Of a stretch of DNA of 64,000 nucleotides, positions 8,288 to 17,243 are shown piece by piece (within the stretch, counting starts at the first letter, position 1; every line of letters begins with the position of its first letter). This DNA is from Amycolatopsis mediterranei. GTDB taxonomy: Bacteria; Actinomycetota; Actinomycetes; Mycobacteriales; Pseudonocardiaceae. The stretch spans positions 6,046,132 to 6,110,131 of the forward strand of contig NZ_CP100416.1 in assembly GCF_026017845.1 (NCBI RefSeq). The letters are read 5' to 3'. The notes beneath the pieces are model-generated. The model made no database searches. It saw only the letters and a program-made list of their open reading frames with translations, and was not told where the DNA came from. Position numbers and translations under genes: made by a program.

Positions 8288-9592
8288 GTGAGAACGATCC
8301 GGAACGGCCTGGTCCTGGCACTGGGCATCACGATGACGGCGCTCGGCGCCTCGGCCTGCAGCGGGGGCGGTGAACAGCAGCCTCCGGCCGCGGCGAACCC
8401 GAACGAGCACGTCGACCTCACGCTGGCGACGTTCACCGAGTTCGGCTACGAGGACCTCATCCCGGAATACGAGCGGCTGCACCCCAACATCAAGATCACC
8501 CACCACAAGACCGGCCAGGGCGGCCCCTACCACGAAGAACTCGTCACCAAGCTGGCCGCCGGCTCCGGTCTCGCCGACGTGACGGCCCTCGAAGAGGGCC
8601 ACCTGTCGGACTTTCTCGACAAGGGTTCGAAGTTCAACGACCTGAGCAAGATCGGTCCGGCCGACGCCTCTCCCGACCGCTGGCTGAACTGGAAGTACGA
8701 AGCCGCCAAGACCAAGGACGGCAAGCTCATCGGCTACGGCACCGACATCGGCCCGCTCGCCATGTGCTACCGCAAGGACATGTTCAAGGCCGCCGGCCTC
8801 CCGGACGACCCCGAAGCGGTCAAGCCGCTGTTCGCCACCTGGGACAGCTACTTCGCCGCCGGCGCGGACTTCGTGAAGAAGAGCAACGGCAAGGCGTGGT
8901 TCGACTCGGCCTCGCAGAACTTCAACGCCATGGTCAACCAGCTCCCCGAGGGCTACATCGGCACCGACGACAAGCTGGCCGTCGAGAAGAACCAGGGCAT
9001 CAAGGACGCCTGGGCCAAGGTCACCGACGCGGTCGCCAAGGGCGAGTCGGCCAAGCTCACCGCGTTCAGCAACGAGTGGAACACCGGCTTCGCGCAGGGC
9101 GCGTTCGCCACGAAGGTGTGCCCCGCCTGGATGCTCGGCGTGATCAAGGAGCACGCGGGCCCGGAGAACGCCGGCAAGTGGGCCGTCACCGCGGCCTTCC
9201 CCGGCGGCGGCGGCAACTGGGGCGGCTCGTTCCTCACCGTGCCGACGCAGTCGAAGCACCCGCGCGAGGCCGCCGAGCTGGCCGCCTGGCTGACCGCACC
9301 GGAGCAGCAGATCAAGGCGTTCCAGGCGAAGGGCAACTTCCCGAGCCAGGTCAAGGCGCTCACCGACCCGGCACTGCTGAGCTACACCAACCCCTACTTC
9401 GGCGACACGAAGGTCGGGGAGCTGTTCGCCGAGCAGGCCAAGAAGGTGCAGAAGCCGCAGTACAAGGGTCCCGGTGACGGCCAGATCCAGGAGAACGCCA
9501 CACAGCCGGCCCTGCAGGCGGTCGAACAGGGCAAGTCGGCCGCGGACGGCTGGAACCAGCTCGTCGAAGCCGCGAAGAAGATCACGCGCTGA
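8288..9592 (+). CDS. cebE: Cellobiose/cello-oligosaccharide ABC transporter substrate-binding lipoprotein
   Basis: The protein has about 434 aa from GTG 8288, preceded by AAGGTGG at 8272-8278. An upstream in-frame GTG at 8249 overlaps an operator and has a poor ribosome site. The N-terminus (MRTIRNGLVLALGITMTALG) is a lipoprotein signal with the acylated Cys in GASAC. The body is a family 1 extracellular solute-binding protein with many aromatic residues suited to sugars (for example WDSYFAAGADF, VCPAWMLGV). It would be anchored outside the cell and deliver cellulase products to the permease encoded by the next two genes. The operator at 8220 indicates CebR control. Confidence 0.88.
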   Translation: MRTIRNGLVLALGITMTALGASACSGGGEQQPPAAANPNEHVDLTLATFTEFGYEDLIPEYERLHPNIKITHHKTGQGGPYHEELVTKLAAGSGLADVTALEEGHLSDFLDKGSKFNDLSKIGPADASPDRWLNWKYEAAKTKDGKLIGYGTDIGPLAMCYRKDMFKAAGLPDDPEAVKPLFATWDSYFAAGADFVKKSNGKAWFDSASQNFNAMVNQLPEGYIGTDDKLAVEKNQGIKDAWAKVTDAVAKGESAKLTAFSNEWNTGFAQGAFATKVCPAWMLGVIKEHAGPENAGKWAVTAAFPGGGGNWGGSFLTVPTQSKHPREAAELAAWLTAPEQQIKAFQAKGNFPSQVKALTDPALLSYTNPYFGDTKVGELFAEQAKKVQKPQYKGPGDGQIQENATQPALQAVEQGKSAADGWNQLVEAAKKITR

Positions 9593-9596
9593 ACCG

Positions 9597-10586
9597 ATGA
9601 CCGTCCTCGACAAGGTCGCGCCAGAAGGGAGTAAGGCCGGGGAGCGGGTGTCTCCCCGGCCCACCTTCCGTCACCGGTTGAGCCGGTGGGACGTCAAGGT
9701 CTCGCCGTACCTCTACATCGCGCCGTTCTTCATCGTCTTCGGGATCGTCGGGCTGTTCCCGCTGCTCTACACGGCGTACGTGTCGACGTTCAAGTGGAAG
9801 GCCGGGGACGACGACCCGGACTTCATCGGCCTCGACAACTACAAGGAGCTGTTCGCCGACAGCCAGTTCTGGAACGCGCTGGTCAACACGATCAGCATCT
9901 TCCTGCTCTCCAGCGTCCCGCAGCTCGTCTTCGCGGTGCTGCTGGCGGCGCTGCTCGGTGCCCGGCTGCGCGGCGCGACCGGCTGGCGGGTCGGCATCCT
10001 GCTGCCGTACGCGGCCAGCCTCGTGGCCATCGGCATCATCTTCGCCAACCTGTTCGGCCCGAAGTACGGGCTGGTCAACGGCGTGCTGCAGACCATCGGC
10101 CTGGATCCGATCGACTGGCAGGCCAACCGGTTCGGCAGCCACGTCGCGATCGCGATCATGGTCAACTGGCGCTGGACCGGCTACAACGCCCTGATCGTGC
10201 TGGCGGCCATGCAGGCCATCCCCAAGGAACTCCACGAGGCGGCGCTGATCGACGGCGCGGGCACGTGGCGCCGGTTCTTCAACGTCACGCTGCCCCTGCT
10301 CAAACCGACGCTGATCTTCGTCATCATCACCTCGACGATCGGCGGCCTGCAGATCTTCACCGAGCCCAAGCTGTTCGACGCGATGCCGGGGTCGAACAAC
10401 GGCGGTTCCACCAACCAGTTCCAGACCGTGACGCTGTACCTGTACCAGACGGCGTTCCAGAACGCCAGCCTCGGCTACGCCTCGGCGATCGCCTGGGTGC
10501 TGTTCCTGATCATCATCCTCATCGCGCTGGTGAACTTCTTCCTCACTGGCCGGATCGCCCGTACCCCGGCGGTGAAGAAGAAATGA
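9597..10586 (+). CDS. cebF: Cellobiose ABC transporter permease
   Basis: The protein has 329 aa from ATG 9597, only 4 nt after the cebE stop. It is a MalF-type sugar permease with six predicted membrane helices, beginning with LYIAPFFIVFGIVGLFPLLY. The EAA loop that contacts the ATPase is visible as KELHEAALIDGAGTWRRF. It pairs with the next gene. No ATPase gene is present; in Streptomyces the ceb system uses the shared MsiK ATPase, and the same is inferred here. Confidence 0.88.
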   Translation: MTVLDKVAPEGSKAGERVSPRPTFRHRLSRWDVKVSPYLYIAPFFIVFGIVGLFPLLYTAYVSTFKWKAGDDDPDFIGLDNYKELFADSQFWNALVNTISIFLLSSVPQLVFAVLLAALLGARLRGATGWRVGILLPYAASLVAIGIIFANLFGPKYGLVNGVLQTIGLDPIDWQANRFGSHVAIAIMVNWRWTGYNALIVLAAMQAIPKELHEAALIDGAGTWRRFFNVTLPLLKPTLIFVIITSTIGGLQIFTEPKLFDAMPGSNNGGSTNQFQTVTLYLYQTAFQNASLGYASAIAWVLFLIIILIALVNFFLTGRIARTPAVKKK

Positions 10587-11455
10587 CGACACTGCGCAGT
10601 GACATCCGAAAAACGGGGCTCCGCAAGACCGTCGCCTCGCTCGGCAAGCCGCGCAAGGCGACCTATGTCGTGCTCGCGATCTTCGTGCTCGGCTCGCTGT
10701 TCCCGTTCTACTGGTCGTTCCTGGTGGCCAGCCGGGACAACGCGATGCTCAGCGAGCGCATCCCGTCGTTCCTGCCCGGCGGGAATTTCTTCGCCAACGC
10801 CGCCCGGGTCTTCGACACCGTGCCGTTCTGGAAGGCGCTGGCGAACAGCGTCATCGTATCCGGGACGGTCACGCTGACCACGGTGCTGTTCTCCTCGCTG
10901 GCCGGGTTCGCCTTCGCGAAACTGCGGTTCCGGGGGAACAACAAGCTGTTCGTGTTCATCGTCGTGACGCTCGCGGTGCCCACCCAGCTGGGCATCATCC
11001 CGCTGTTCATCGCGATGTCGGAACTGGGCTGGGCGGGCCACCTGACGGCGGTGATCGTGCCCAACCTGGTCACCGCGTTCGGCGTGTTCTGGATGCGGCA
11101 GTACACAGTGGACGCTCTGCCGTACGAGCTCATCGAGGCCGCGCGCGTCGACGGCTGCAGCATGATCCGGATCTTCTGGAACGTCTGCATGCCCGCGGTG
11201 CGCCCGGCCGCGGCGATCCTCGCGATGTTCACGTTCATGATGTCGTGGAACGACTTCCTGTGGCCACTCGTCGTGCTGGACGCCGGCAACCCCACGGTCC
11301 AGGTGGCCCTGGAAAAGCTGCAGAGCGGCTACTACGTCGACTATTCGCTCGTCCTGGCCGGCACGACCCTGGCCACGATCCCCATCCTCATCGTCTTCGT
11401 CCTCCTCGGCCGCCAGATCGTGGCCGGGATCATGCAAGGTGCCGTGAAAGGGTGA
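10583..11455 (+). CDS. cebG: Cellobiose ABC transporter permease
   Basis: The protein has 290 aa. Its ATG overlaps the stop of the previous permease (ATGA), implying translational coupling. It is a MalG-type permease with about six membrane helices. The EAA loop appears as YELIEAARVDGCSMIRIFW, followed by the typical MPAVRPAAAILAMFTF helix and the WNDFLWPL segment. It forms the channel with CebF in the cell membrane. Confidence 0.88.
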   Translation: MTTLRSDIRKTGLRKTVASLGKPRKATYVVLAIFVLGSLFPFYWSFLVASRDNAMLSERIPSFLPGGNFFANAARVFDTVPFWKALANSVIVSGTVTLTTVLFSSLAGFAFAKLRFRGNNKLFVFIVVTLAVPTQLGIIPLFIAMSELGWAGHLTAVIVPNLVTAFGVFWMRQYTVDALPYELIEAARVDGCSMIRIFWNVCMPAVRPAAAILAMFTFMMSWNDFLWPLVVLDAGNPTVQVALEKLQSGYYVDYSLVLAGTTLATIPILIVFVLLGRQIVAGIMQGAVKG

Positions 11456-11457
11456 AC

Positions 11458-12864
11458 ATGTCCGTACATCCCGACAGCGTTCGGGCGGAGACCGCGTTGA
11501 TGTTCCCGCCTGGCTTCGTCTGGGGCGCCGCCACCGCGGCGTTCCAGGTCGAAGGGGCCACGACGGCCGATGGGCGCACCGACTCGGTCTGGGACGTCTT
11601 CGCCCGCCGCCCGGGTGCGGTCCGGGGCGGCGACAACGGCGAACCGGCGGCCGACCACTACCGCCGGTACTCCGAGGACGTCGGCCTGATGCGCCGCCTC
11701 AACCTCGGCGCCTACCGCTTCTCGCTGGCGTGGCCGCGGGTGCGGCCGGACGGCGGCGAGGCGAACACCGCCGGGCTCGGCTTCTACGACCGGCTGGTCG
11801 ACTGCCTGCTCGAGTCCGGGATCCAGCCGTGGGCGACGCTGTACCACTGGGACCTGCCGCAGGCGCTGGAGGAGAAGGGCGGCTGGACCAACCGGGACAC
11901 CGCCTACCGGTTCGCCGAGTACGCCGAGACCGTGCTGGAGCGGCTGGGCGACCGGGTCGCCAGTTGGTCGACGCTCAACGAGCCGTGGTGCGCGGCGATG
12001 CTCGGGTACGCGGGCGGCATCCACGCGCCCGGCCGCGCCGACCACCCGGCGGCCGTGGCCGCCACGCACCACCTGCTGCTGGGCCACGGCCTGGCGATGG
12101 ACATCATCCGGCAGCACGCCCCGGACACCCCGGCCGGCATCACGCTGAACCTGTACCCGGTCGTTCCGCACGACCCGGCGAACGTCGCCGACGTCGCCGC
12201 GGCCCGGCGGATCGACGGCCTGCAGAACCGGTTGTTCCTCGACCCGGTGCTGCGCGGCGGCTACCCGGACGACCTGGTCGCCGACCTCGAGCCGTTCGGG
12301 CTCGGCTCGGTCGTGCGCGACGACGACGCCGCGGTCATCGCCGCGCACGTCGACTGGCTGGGCGTGAACTACTACCGCGACTACCGCGTCGCGGGCCGTC
12401 CGGTGCCGGGCAGCGAGCCGGCGGGTCCCGAGTGGGTCGGTGCCGCCGACGTGCACTTCGTCCCGGACCCGGCGGCGCCCCGCACCGACTCCGGCTGGGA
12501 GGTCCAGCCGGCCGGGCTGACCGAGTCGCTGCTGCAGGTGCACCGCGGCTACCGGCCCGTGCCGCTGTACATCACGGAGAACGGCGCGGCCTACCCCGAC
12601 GTCATCTCCGACGGCGGTGACATCGTCGACACCGACCGCGTGGCGTTCCTCGACTCCCACCTGCGGGCGGCGCACGACGCCATCCAGGCCGGCGTCGACC
12701 TGCGCGGGTACTTCTACTGGTCGCTGCTGGACAACTTCGAGTGGGCCGAGGGGTACGCGAAGCGGTTCGGCCTGGTCCACGTCGATTACGCGACGCAGCG
12801 GCGGACGCCGAAGCGGAGTGCCCACTGGTACTCCCGGGTGATCGGCCTCAACGGGCTCGGCTGA
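11458..12864 (+). CDS. bglC: GH1 beta-glucosidase (cytoplasmic)
   Basis: The protein has 468 aa from ATG 11458, two nt after the cebG stop. There is no signal peptide. GH1 hallmarks are the N-terminal FPPGFVWGAATAAFQVEG, the acid/base Glu in TLNEPWCA, the nucleophile Glu in YITENGAAY, and the C-terminal YWSLLDNFEWAEGY. It would hydrolyse imported cellobiose to glucose. The gene order cebR / cebE-cebF-cebG-bglC is the same as in Streptomyces. A strong hairpin follows. Confidence 0.92.
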   Translation: MSVHPDSVRAETALMFPPGFVWGAATAAFQVEGATTADGRTDSVWDVFARRPGAVRGGDNGEPAADHYRRYSEDVGLMRRLNLGAYRFSLAWPRVRPDGGEANTAGLGFYDRLVDCLLESGIQPWATLYHWDLPQALEEKGGWTNRDTAYRFAEYAETVLERLGDRVASWSTLNEPWCAAMLGYAGGIHAPGRADHPAAVAATHHLLLGHGLAMDIIRQHAPDTPAGITLNLYPVVPHDPANVADVAAARRIDGLQNRLFLDPVLRGGYPDDLVADLEPFGLGSVVRDDDAAVIAAHVDWLGVNYYRDYRVAGRPVPGSEPAGPEWVGAADVHFVPDPAAPRTDSGWEVQPAGLTESLLQVHRGYRPVPLYITENGAAYPDVISDGGDIVDTDRVAFLDSHLRAAHDAIQAGVDLRGYFYWSLLDNFEWAEGYAKRFGLVHVDYATQRRTPKRSAHWYSRVIGLNGLG

Positions 12865-12871
12865 GGGGGTC

Positions 12872-12903
12872 CGTGGCGGACACCGGCGCGGGTGTCCGCC
12901 ACG
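12872..12903 (+). terminator. Terminator of the cebEFG-bglC operon
   Basis: A perfect 13-bp stem (12872-12884 with 12891-12903) and 6-nt loop start 8 nt after the bglC stop codon. Confidence 0.75.
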
Positions 12904-12911
12904 GCTCGCAT

Positions 12912-12964
12912 GCAGTGAATGACTCATTCCTGACGTCGGACGCCAGGAATGAGTCATTCACTGC
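12912..12964. repeat. Perfect 21-bp dyad intergenic element (TGAATGACTCATTC type)
   Basis: Arms of 21 bp (12912-12932 and 12944-12964) are perfectly complementary around an 11-nt loop. The arms contain AGTGAATGACTCATTCCTG. Its lower GC content stands out. Similar dyads recur between genes in Amycolatopsis genomes (from memory). It may act as a second terminator or be a mobile palindromic element. Confidence 0.8.
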
Positions 12965-13010
12965 GCTTCGGGGCGTGCATTCCGCCGGGCCCGTTGCCAG
13001 ACTGACCGGT

Positions 13011-14777
13011 ATGGGACTGCGCAGCGAAGCTTGGTTCGACAACCCCGCCGACCCCGGGATGACCGCCCTCTACCTCGAGCGGTACATGAACTGGGGCATC
13101 ACCCGGGAGGAGCTGCAGTCCGGCAAGCCGGTGATCGGCATCGCGCAGACCGGCTCCGACCTCACCCCCTGCAACCGCCACCACCTGCAGCTGGCCGACC
13201 GGACGCGGGAGGGCATCCGCGAGGCGGGCGGGATCGCGATCGAGTTCCCGGTGCACCCGATCCAGGAGACCGGCAAGCGCCCCACCGCCGCTCTCGACCG
13301 GAACCTCGCCTACCTCGGCCTGGTCGAGACGCTCTACGGCTACCCCATCGACGGCGTCGTGCTCACCACCGGCTGCGACAAGACCACCCCGGCGTGCCTG
13401 ATGGCCGCCGCGACCGTCGACCTCCCGGCGATCGTGCTGTCCGGCGGCCCGATGCTCAACGGCTGGTTCAACGGCGAGCGCACCGGCTCCGGCACGATCA
13501 TCTGGAAGGCGCGGGAGCTGCTCGCCGCCGGCGAGATCGACGACGCCGGGTTCATGGAGCTCGTCGCGTCGTCCGCGCCGTCACCGGGGCACTGCAACAC
13601 GATGGGCACGGCGTCCACGATGAACGCGCTCGCCGAGACCCTCGGGATGAGCCTGCCCGGCTGCGCGGCCATCCCGGCCCCGCACCGCGACCGGGCGCGG
13701 ATGGCCTACCGGACCGGGCTGCGGATCGTCGAGCTGGTCCGCGAGGACCTCAAGCCGTCGGACATTTTGACGCGCGAGGCGTTCGAGAACGCCATCGTGG
13801 TGAGCTCCGCGATCGGCGGCTCGACCAACGCGCCCATCCACCTCGGCGCGATCGCCCGGCACATCGGCGTCGACCTGCACCTCGACGACTGGCAGCGGCT
13901 CGGCCACGCCGTCCCGCTGCTGGTCGACCTGCAGCCCGCCGGCAAGTACCTCGGCGAGGAGTTCCACCGCGCGGGCGGCGTCCCGGCCGTGGTGCACGAG
14001 CTGATGCGCCACGGGCTGATCCACGAGGACGCACCCACCGTCAACGGCCGCACCCTCGGCGACAACTGCCGCGACGCCGAAGCCGGCGACCGGGACGTCA
14101 TCCGGACCTTCGACACCGCCCTCACCCCCGACGCCGGGTTCCTGGTGCTGAAGGGCAACCTCTTCGACGCGGCGATCATGAAGGCCGGCGTCATCTCGCC
14201 GGAGTTCCGGCGCCGGTACCTGGCCGGGGGCGTCTACGAAGGCACCGCCGTCGTCTTCGACGGCCCCGAGGACTACCACGCCCGCATCGACGAACCGGAC
14301 CTCGGCGTCGACGAGCACTCGCTGCTGGTGATGCGCGGCACCGGCCCGCTCGGCTACCCGGGGTCGGCCGAGGTCGTCAACATGCGCCCGCCCGCGGAGC
14401 TGATCAAGCGGGGCGTGCACGAGCTACCCTGCCTCGGCGACGGCCGCCAGTCGGGCACCTCCGGCTCGCCGTCGATCCTCAACGCCTCCCCCGAAGCCGC
14501 CGCCGGCGGCGGCCTCGCCGTGCTGCGGACCGGGGACCGGGTCCGGATCGACCTCGGGGCCGGCACCGCGGACGTCCTCATCTCCGACGACGAACTCGCG
14601 CAGCGCCACCGGGCGCTGGCCGAGGCCGGCGGCTACCCGGTCCCGGAGTCGCAGACGCCGTGGCAGGAGATCCAGCGGTCGATGACCGACCAGCTGTGCG
14701 ACGGCATGGTGCTGCGCCCCGCCGTGGCGTACCAGCGCATCGCGGCAACGAAGGGAATTCCCCGCGACAACCACTGA
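13011..14777 (+). CDS. IlvD/Edd-family sugar-acid dehydratase (L-arabinonate/D-xylonate type)
   Basis: The protein has 588 aa from ATG 13011. It belongs to the dihydroxy-acid dehydratase/phosphogluconate dehydratase family, which dehydrates sugar acids using an Fe-S cluster and Mg2+. Probable cluster ligands are Cys in SDLTPCNRHHL, in LTTGCDKTTPACL and in PSPGHCNTMGTAS. The N-terminus (SEAWFDNPADPGMTALYLER) and C-terminal LGDGRQSGTSGSPSILN resemble the pentonate dehydratase subgroup more than biosynthetic IlvD. It is likely cytoplasmic and may serve oxidative pentose catabolism. It stands alone after the bglC terminator; the exact substrate cannot be read from the sequence. Confidence 0.8.
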   Translation: MGLRSEAWFDNPADPGMTALYLERYMNWGITREELQSGKPVIGIAQTGSDLTPCNRHHLQLADRTREGIREAGGIAIEFPVHPIQETGKRPTAALDRNLAYLGLVETLYGYPIDGVVLTTGCDKTTPACLMAAATVDLPAIVLSGGPMLNGWFNGERTGSGTIIWKARELLAAGEIDDAGFMELVASSAPSPGHCNTMGTASTMNALAETLGMSLPGCAAIPAPHRDRARMAYRTGLRIVELVREDLKPSDILTREAFENAIVVSSAIGGSTNAPIHLGAIARHIGVDLHLDDWQRLGHAVPLLVDLQPAGKYLGEEFHRAGGVPAVVHELMRHGLIHEDAPTVNGRTLGDNCRDAEAGDRDVIRTFDTALTPDAGFLVLKGNLFDAAIMKAGVISPEFRRRYLAGGVYEGTAVVFDGPEDYHARIDEPDLGVDEHSLLVMRGTGPLGYPGSAEVVNMRPPAELIKRGVHELPCLGDGRQSGTSGSPSILNASPEAAAGGGLAVLRTGDRVRIDLGAGTADVLISDDELAQRHRALAEAGGYPVPESQTPWQEIQRSMTDQLCDGMVLRPAVAYQRIAATKGIPRDNH

Positions 14778-14804
14778 TTCCGGTGCTTCGCCCCCGCGGA
14801 AAAC

Positions 14805-14810
14805 GGGTAT
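14805..14810 (+). promoter_or_regulatory. SigF-type -10 box before the DUF3040 gene
   Basis: GGGTAT lies 31 bp before the DUF3040 start. The matching -35 region is weak (GTGCTT), so this is a tentative member of the promoter set seen further on. Confidence 0.4.
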
Positions 14811-14841
14811 CCCCTGCGGTAGCCGAGGCGAGGAGGCCCCC

Positions 14842-15144
14842 ATGCTCCCGGATCGAGAACGCCACGCCCTACGCGAGATCGAGGCCGAGCTGCGCGCGAG
14901 TGATCCCGCGTTCGCCGCCGCCTTCAGCGGCCGCAAGCTGCGCTCGCCCCGGCGCTGGAGCCTGCTGCTGGTGCTCTGCGACGTCACGGCGGTGGTGATG
15001 CTGCTCGTCGGGCTGTTCGCCCGCGACGCCGCGCTCGTGCTCTGGGGCACGGTGAGCGCCGGCGCGCTGGTGGCCTGGCACATCGCCCGCGCCGAATCGG
15101 CCCGTGAGTCCACCGAGGACGGTGCGACGGCCGGCTCGTCCTGA
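14842..15144 (+). CDS. DUF3040 small membrane protein
   Basis: The protein has 100 aa. An N-terminal helix with MLPDRERHALREIEAELRAS is the DUF3040 signature. A basic stretch (SGRKLRSPRRW) is followed by two membrane helices (about 40-58 and 63-83). Function is unknown; the family is restricted to actinobacteria. GAGGAGG lies before the ATG. It is alone on its strand and faces a strong bidirectional hairpin. Confidence 0.85.
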   Translation: MLPDRERHALREIEAELRASDPAFAAAFSGRKLRSPRRWSLLLVLCDVTAVVMLLVGLFARDAALVLWGTVSAGALVAWHIARAESARESTEDGATAGSS

Positions 15145-15173
15145 GCCGCGCTCGGCCCGATCCACCTCACGAA

Positions 15174-15213
15174 GTACGGCCGCCCCCGGAACTCGCGCCG
15201 GGGGCGGCCGTAC
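15174..15213. terminator. Bidirectional terminator
   Basis: A perfect 16-bp stem (15174-15189 with 15198-15213) with an 8-nt loop lies between two convergent genes (DUF3040 and the CBS protein). Confidence 0.8.
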
Positions 15214-15228
15214 CGCGTCGGGGGTCAC

Positions 15229-15645
15229 TCAGTCGTACGAGAGCGCCTCGACCAGCTCGCCGGCGCTCGGGTTCGACAGCGCCCTGGCCACGTCGGCCTG
15301 GGCGACGATCCCGACCAGGTCGTGCCCGTCGATCACCGGCAGCCGGCGGACGCGGTGCTCGGACATCGTGCGCAGGATCTCCTGGGCGTCGTCGTCCGCG
15401 CCGATCGTCACGACCTCGCCCTGGGCGAGCTCGCCGACGTGGACCGCGCGGGGGTCCTTGCCCTCGGCCAGGACCTTCACCACGATGTCGCGGTCGGTGA
15501 TCATGCCCTTGAGCCGGTTGTCCTCGCCGCAGATCGGCAGGGCACCGACGCCCTTGCGCGCCATGGTGACCGCGGCGTCGTGCACGGTGTCGGACTCCCG
15601 GGCGCAGGTCGCGTCCGACGTCATGATGTCGCGTGCGGTGGTCAT
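15229..15645 (-). CDS. Tandem CBS-domain protein (Hrp1-like)
   Basis: The protein has 138 aa made of two CBS domains (about 5-60 and 70-130). Typical motifs are ARDIMTSDATCARESDTVHD, MITDRDIVVKVLAEG and VRRLPVIDGHDLVGIV. CBS pairs bind adenosine nucleotides. The closest well-known relative in kind is the mycobacterial hypoxic response protein 1. A sensor or ligand-binding role during stress is likely. GAAAGGAG precedes the ATG, and a GGGTAG box on this strand (15684-15689) lies 39 bp upstream. Confidence 0.88.
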   Translation of the reverse strand: MTTARDIMTSDATCARESDTVHDAAVTMARKGVGALPICGEDNRLKGMITDRDIVVKVLAEGKDPRAVHVGELAQGEVVTIGADDDAQEILRTMSEHRVRRLPVIDGHDLVGIVAQADVARALSNPSAGELVEALSYD

Positions 15646-15683
15646 CGTGAACTCCTTTCTCTCCGGGAGGGGTCGCCTTCCGG

Positions 15684-15689
15684 CTACCC
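15684..15689 (-). promoter_or_regulatory. Possible SigF-type -10 box before the CBS gene
   Basis: Reading the minus strand gives GGGTAG. The sequence 15-16 nt further upstream (GGGT) is a poor -35 match, so support is limited. Confidence 0.35.
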
Positions 15690-15736
15690 GGGCCGGGCGG
15701 GTTTACCCGTGCCCCGGACGGGGAATTTCCGCGCAC

Positions 15737-16369
15737 ATGCCGGATTCCCGCGGTGCCGAGCCGCCGGACACCACCGACCTCGACCGGTTGCGGTCGGCGG
15801 CGTCCGGCTGCCAGGCCTGCCCCCTGTACCAGGACGCGACGCAGACCGTCTTCGGCGAAGGCACGGCCCGGGCGAAGGTCCTCGTCGTCGGCGAACAGCC
15901 GGGTGACAAGGAGGACCTCGCGGGCGAGCCGTTCGTGGGGCCCGCCGGGAAGCTGCTGGACCGCGCCTTCGAAGAAGCCGGCTTCGACCGGCGGTCGTTG
16001 TACGTCACCAACGCGGTCAAGCACTTCAAGTTCAAGCGCGACGAACGCGGGAAGCGCCGGATCCACCAGAAACCGGGCCGCACCGAGGTGGTCGCGTGCC
16101 GCCCGTGGCTGCTGGCGGAACTGCGCTCCGTGCGCCCGGAGCTGGTGCTGCTGCTGGGCGCGACGGCCGCGCAGTCGTTGCTGGGCCCGAAGTTCCGGTT
16201 GACCGCGCACCGGGGCGAGCCGCTCGAGCCGCCGGAGGAGCTGGCCGGGCTGGTGCCTGCGGCGATGGCGACGGTGCACCCGTCGGCCGTGCTGCGGGCG
16301 CCGGACCGGGACGAGGCCTACGCGAGCTTCGTCGCCGATCTGCAGGCCGCGGCGAAGCTGCTCGGCTGA
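15737..16369 (+). CDS. udgX: UdgX-family uracil-DNA glycosylase (uracil-DNA crosslinking type)
   Basis: The protein has 210 aa from ATG 15737. It is a family 4-like uracil-DNA glycosylase with GEQPGDKEDL (motif A, about 52-61), Fe-S cysteines (CQAC at 25-28, VACRPW near 121), and the insertion GKRRIHQKPG. The KRRIH loop is the hallmark of UdgX; its His (H110 here, equivalent to H109 in Mycobacterium smegmatis) becomes covalently attached to uracil-excised DNA. It would act in repair or tolerance of uracil in DNA. It is convergent, 10 bp apart, with an NHEJ polymerase gene, which places two repair functions side by side. Confidence 0.92.
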   Translation: MPDSRGAEPPDTTDLDRLRSAASGCQACPLYQDATQTVFGEGTARAKVLVVGEQPGDKEDLAGEPFVGPAGKLLDRAFEEAGFDRRSLYVTNAVKHFKFKRDERGKRRIHQKPGRTEVVACRPWLLAELRSVRPELVLLLGATAAQSLLGPKFRLTAHRGEPLEPPEELAGLVPAAMATVHPSAVLRAPDRDEAYASFVADLQAAAKLLG

Positions 16370-16379
16370 CGCTTCTCCC

Positions 16380-17243
16380 TCACCCGAGCTGCTTCAGCGC
16401 CGCCTCGGCCGACCCCGCGTGCTCGTCCAGGTCCCGCCAAGGATCCTCCTTGCGGGCCAGCCGCCGCTTCTCCTTGACCAGGGACCAGCCGGCCGGGTCC
16501 GCGGTGCCCAGCTCCCGCCAGTCCAGCGGGGTCGCGGCCGCCGCACCCGGGCGGGCGCGCAGCGAGTACGGCGCCACGAACGTCTGCGCGTACCCGTTGC
16601 GGTTGGCGTCCAGGAAGATCCGGTCGCCGCGCTGGTCCTTGCGCTGGGCCGTGGTCAGCCGATCCGGGTCGTCGCCGGCGACCCGGTCGGCGAGGGCGCG
16701 CGAGAGCTCCAGCACCACGTCGGTCTCCGACTTCGCGTCCAGCGGCGCGAGGACGTGGAACCCGCGGCCGCCGGTCGCCTGGACGAACGCCGTCAGGCCG
16801 ACCCGCTCGTAGTGGTCGCGGATGCGCCGCGCGACGGTGCGCAACTCGGTGACCGGCGTGCCGTCCGGCGGGTCGAGGTCGAGCACCAGCCGGTCGGGCC
16901 GCTCCGGGGCGTCTGCTGTGGACAGCCAGACGTGGAACTCGACCGTCCCCTGGTTCGCCAGGTACTCCAGCGTCGCGGCGTCTTCGCACACGACGTACTC
17001 GTCGGTGCCACCGCCGCGCCGGGGAACGCGCTCGACCCGGATCGAGTCCGGGAAGTGCTCCCCCGGGTGCTTCTGGAACCAGCCCGGCTTCCCGATACCG
17101 TCGGGGAAGCGCCGCAGCGTCAGCGGACGGCCGCGCAGGTGCGGCAGCATGACGTCCGCGACGGCGCGGTAGTACTCGACGACGTCGCCCTTGGTGAGCC
17201 CGTCTTCGGGGTAGAACACCTTGTCCGGGTGGGAAGTCTTCAC
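16380..17243 (-). CDS. Stand-alone LigD-type primase-polymerase (NHEJ polymerase domain)
   Basis: The protein has 287 aa from GTG 17243, which overlaps the upstream ligase stop as GTGA. It is an archaeo-eukaryotic-type primase-polymerase like the POL domain of LigD: N-terminal SHPDKVFYPEDGLTKGDVV, catalytic Asp pair in LVLDLDPPDG, and GGRGFHVLAPL. Such enzymes add or fill in nucleotides during bacterial non-homologous end joining. In many bacteria POL and ligase are fused; here they are separate adjacent genes in the order ku - ligase - polymerase. No phosphoesterase domain is present. Confidence 0.9.
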   Translation of the reverse strand: MKTSHPDKVFYPEDGLTKGDVVEYYRAVADVMLPHLRGRPLTLRRFPDGIGKPGWFQKHPGEHFPDSIRVERVPRRGGGTDEYVVCEDAATLEYLANQGTVEFHVWLSTADAPERPDRLVLDLDPPDGTPVTELRTVARRIRDHYERVGLTAFVQATGGRGFHVLAPLDAKSETDVVLELSRALADRVAGDDPDRLTTAQRKDQRGDRIFLDANRNGYAQTFVAPYSLRARPGAAAATPLDWRELGTADPAGWSLVKEKRRLARKEDPWRDLDEHAGSAEAALKQLG

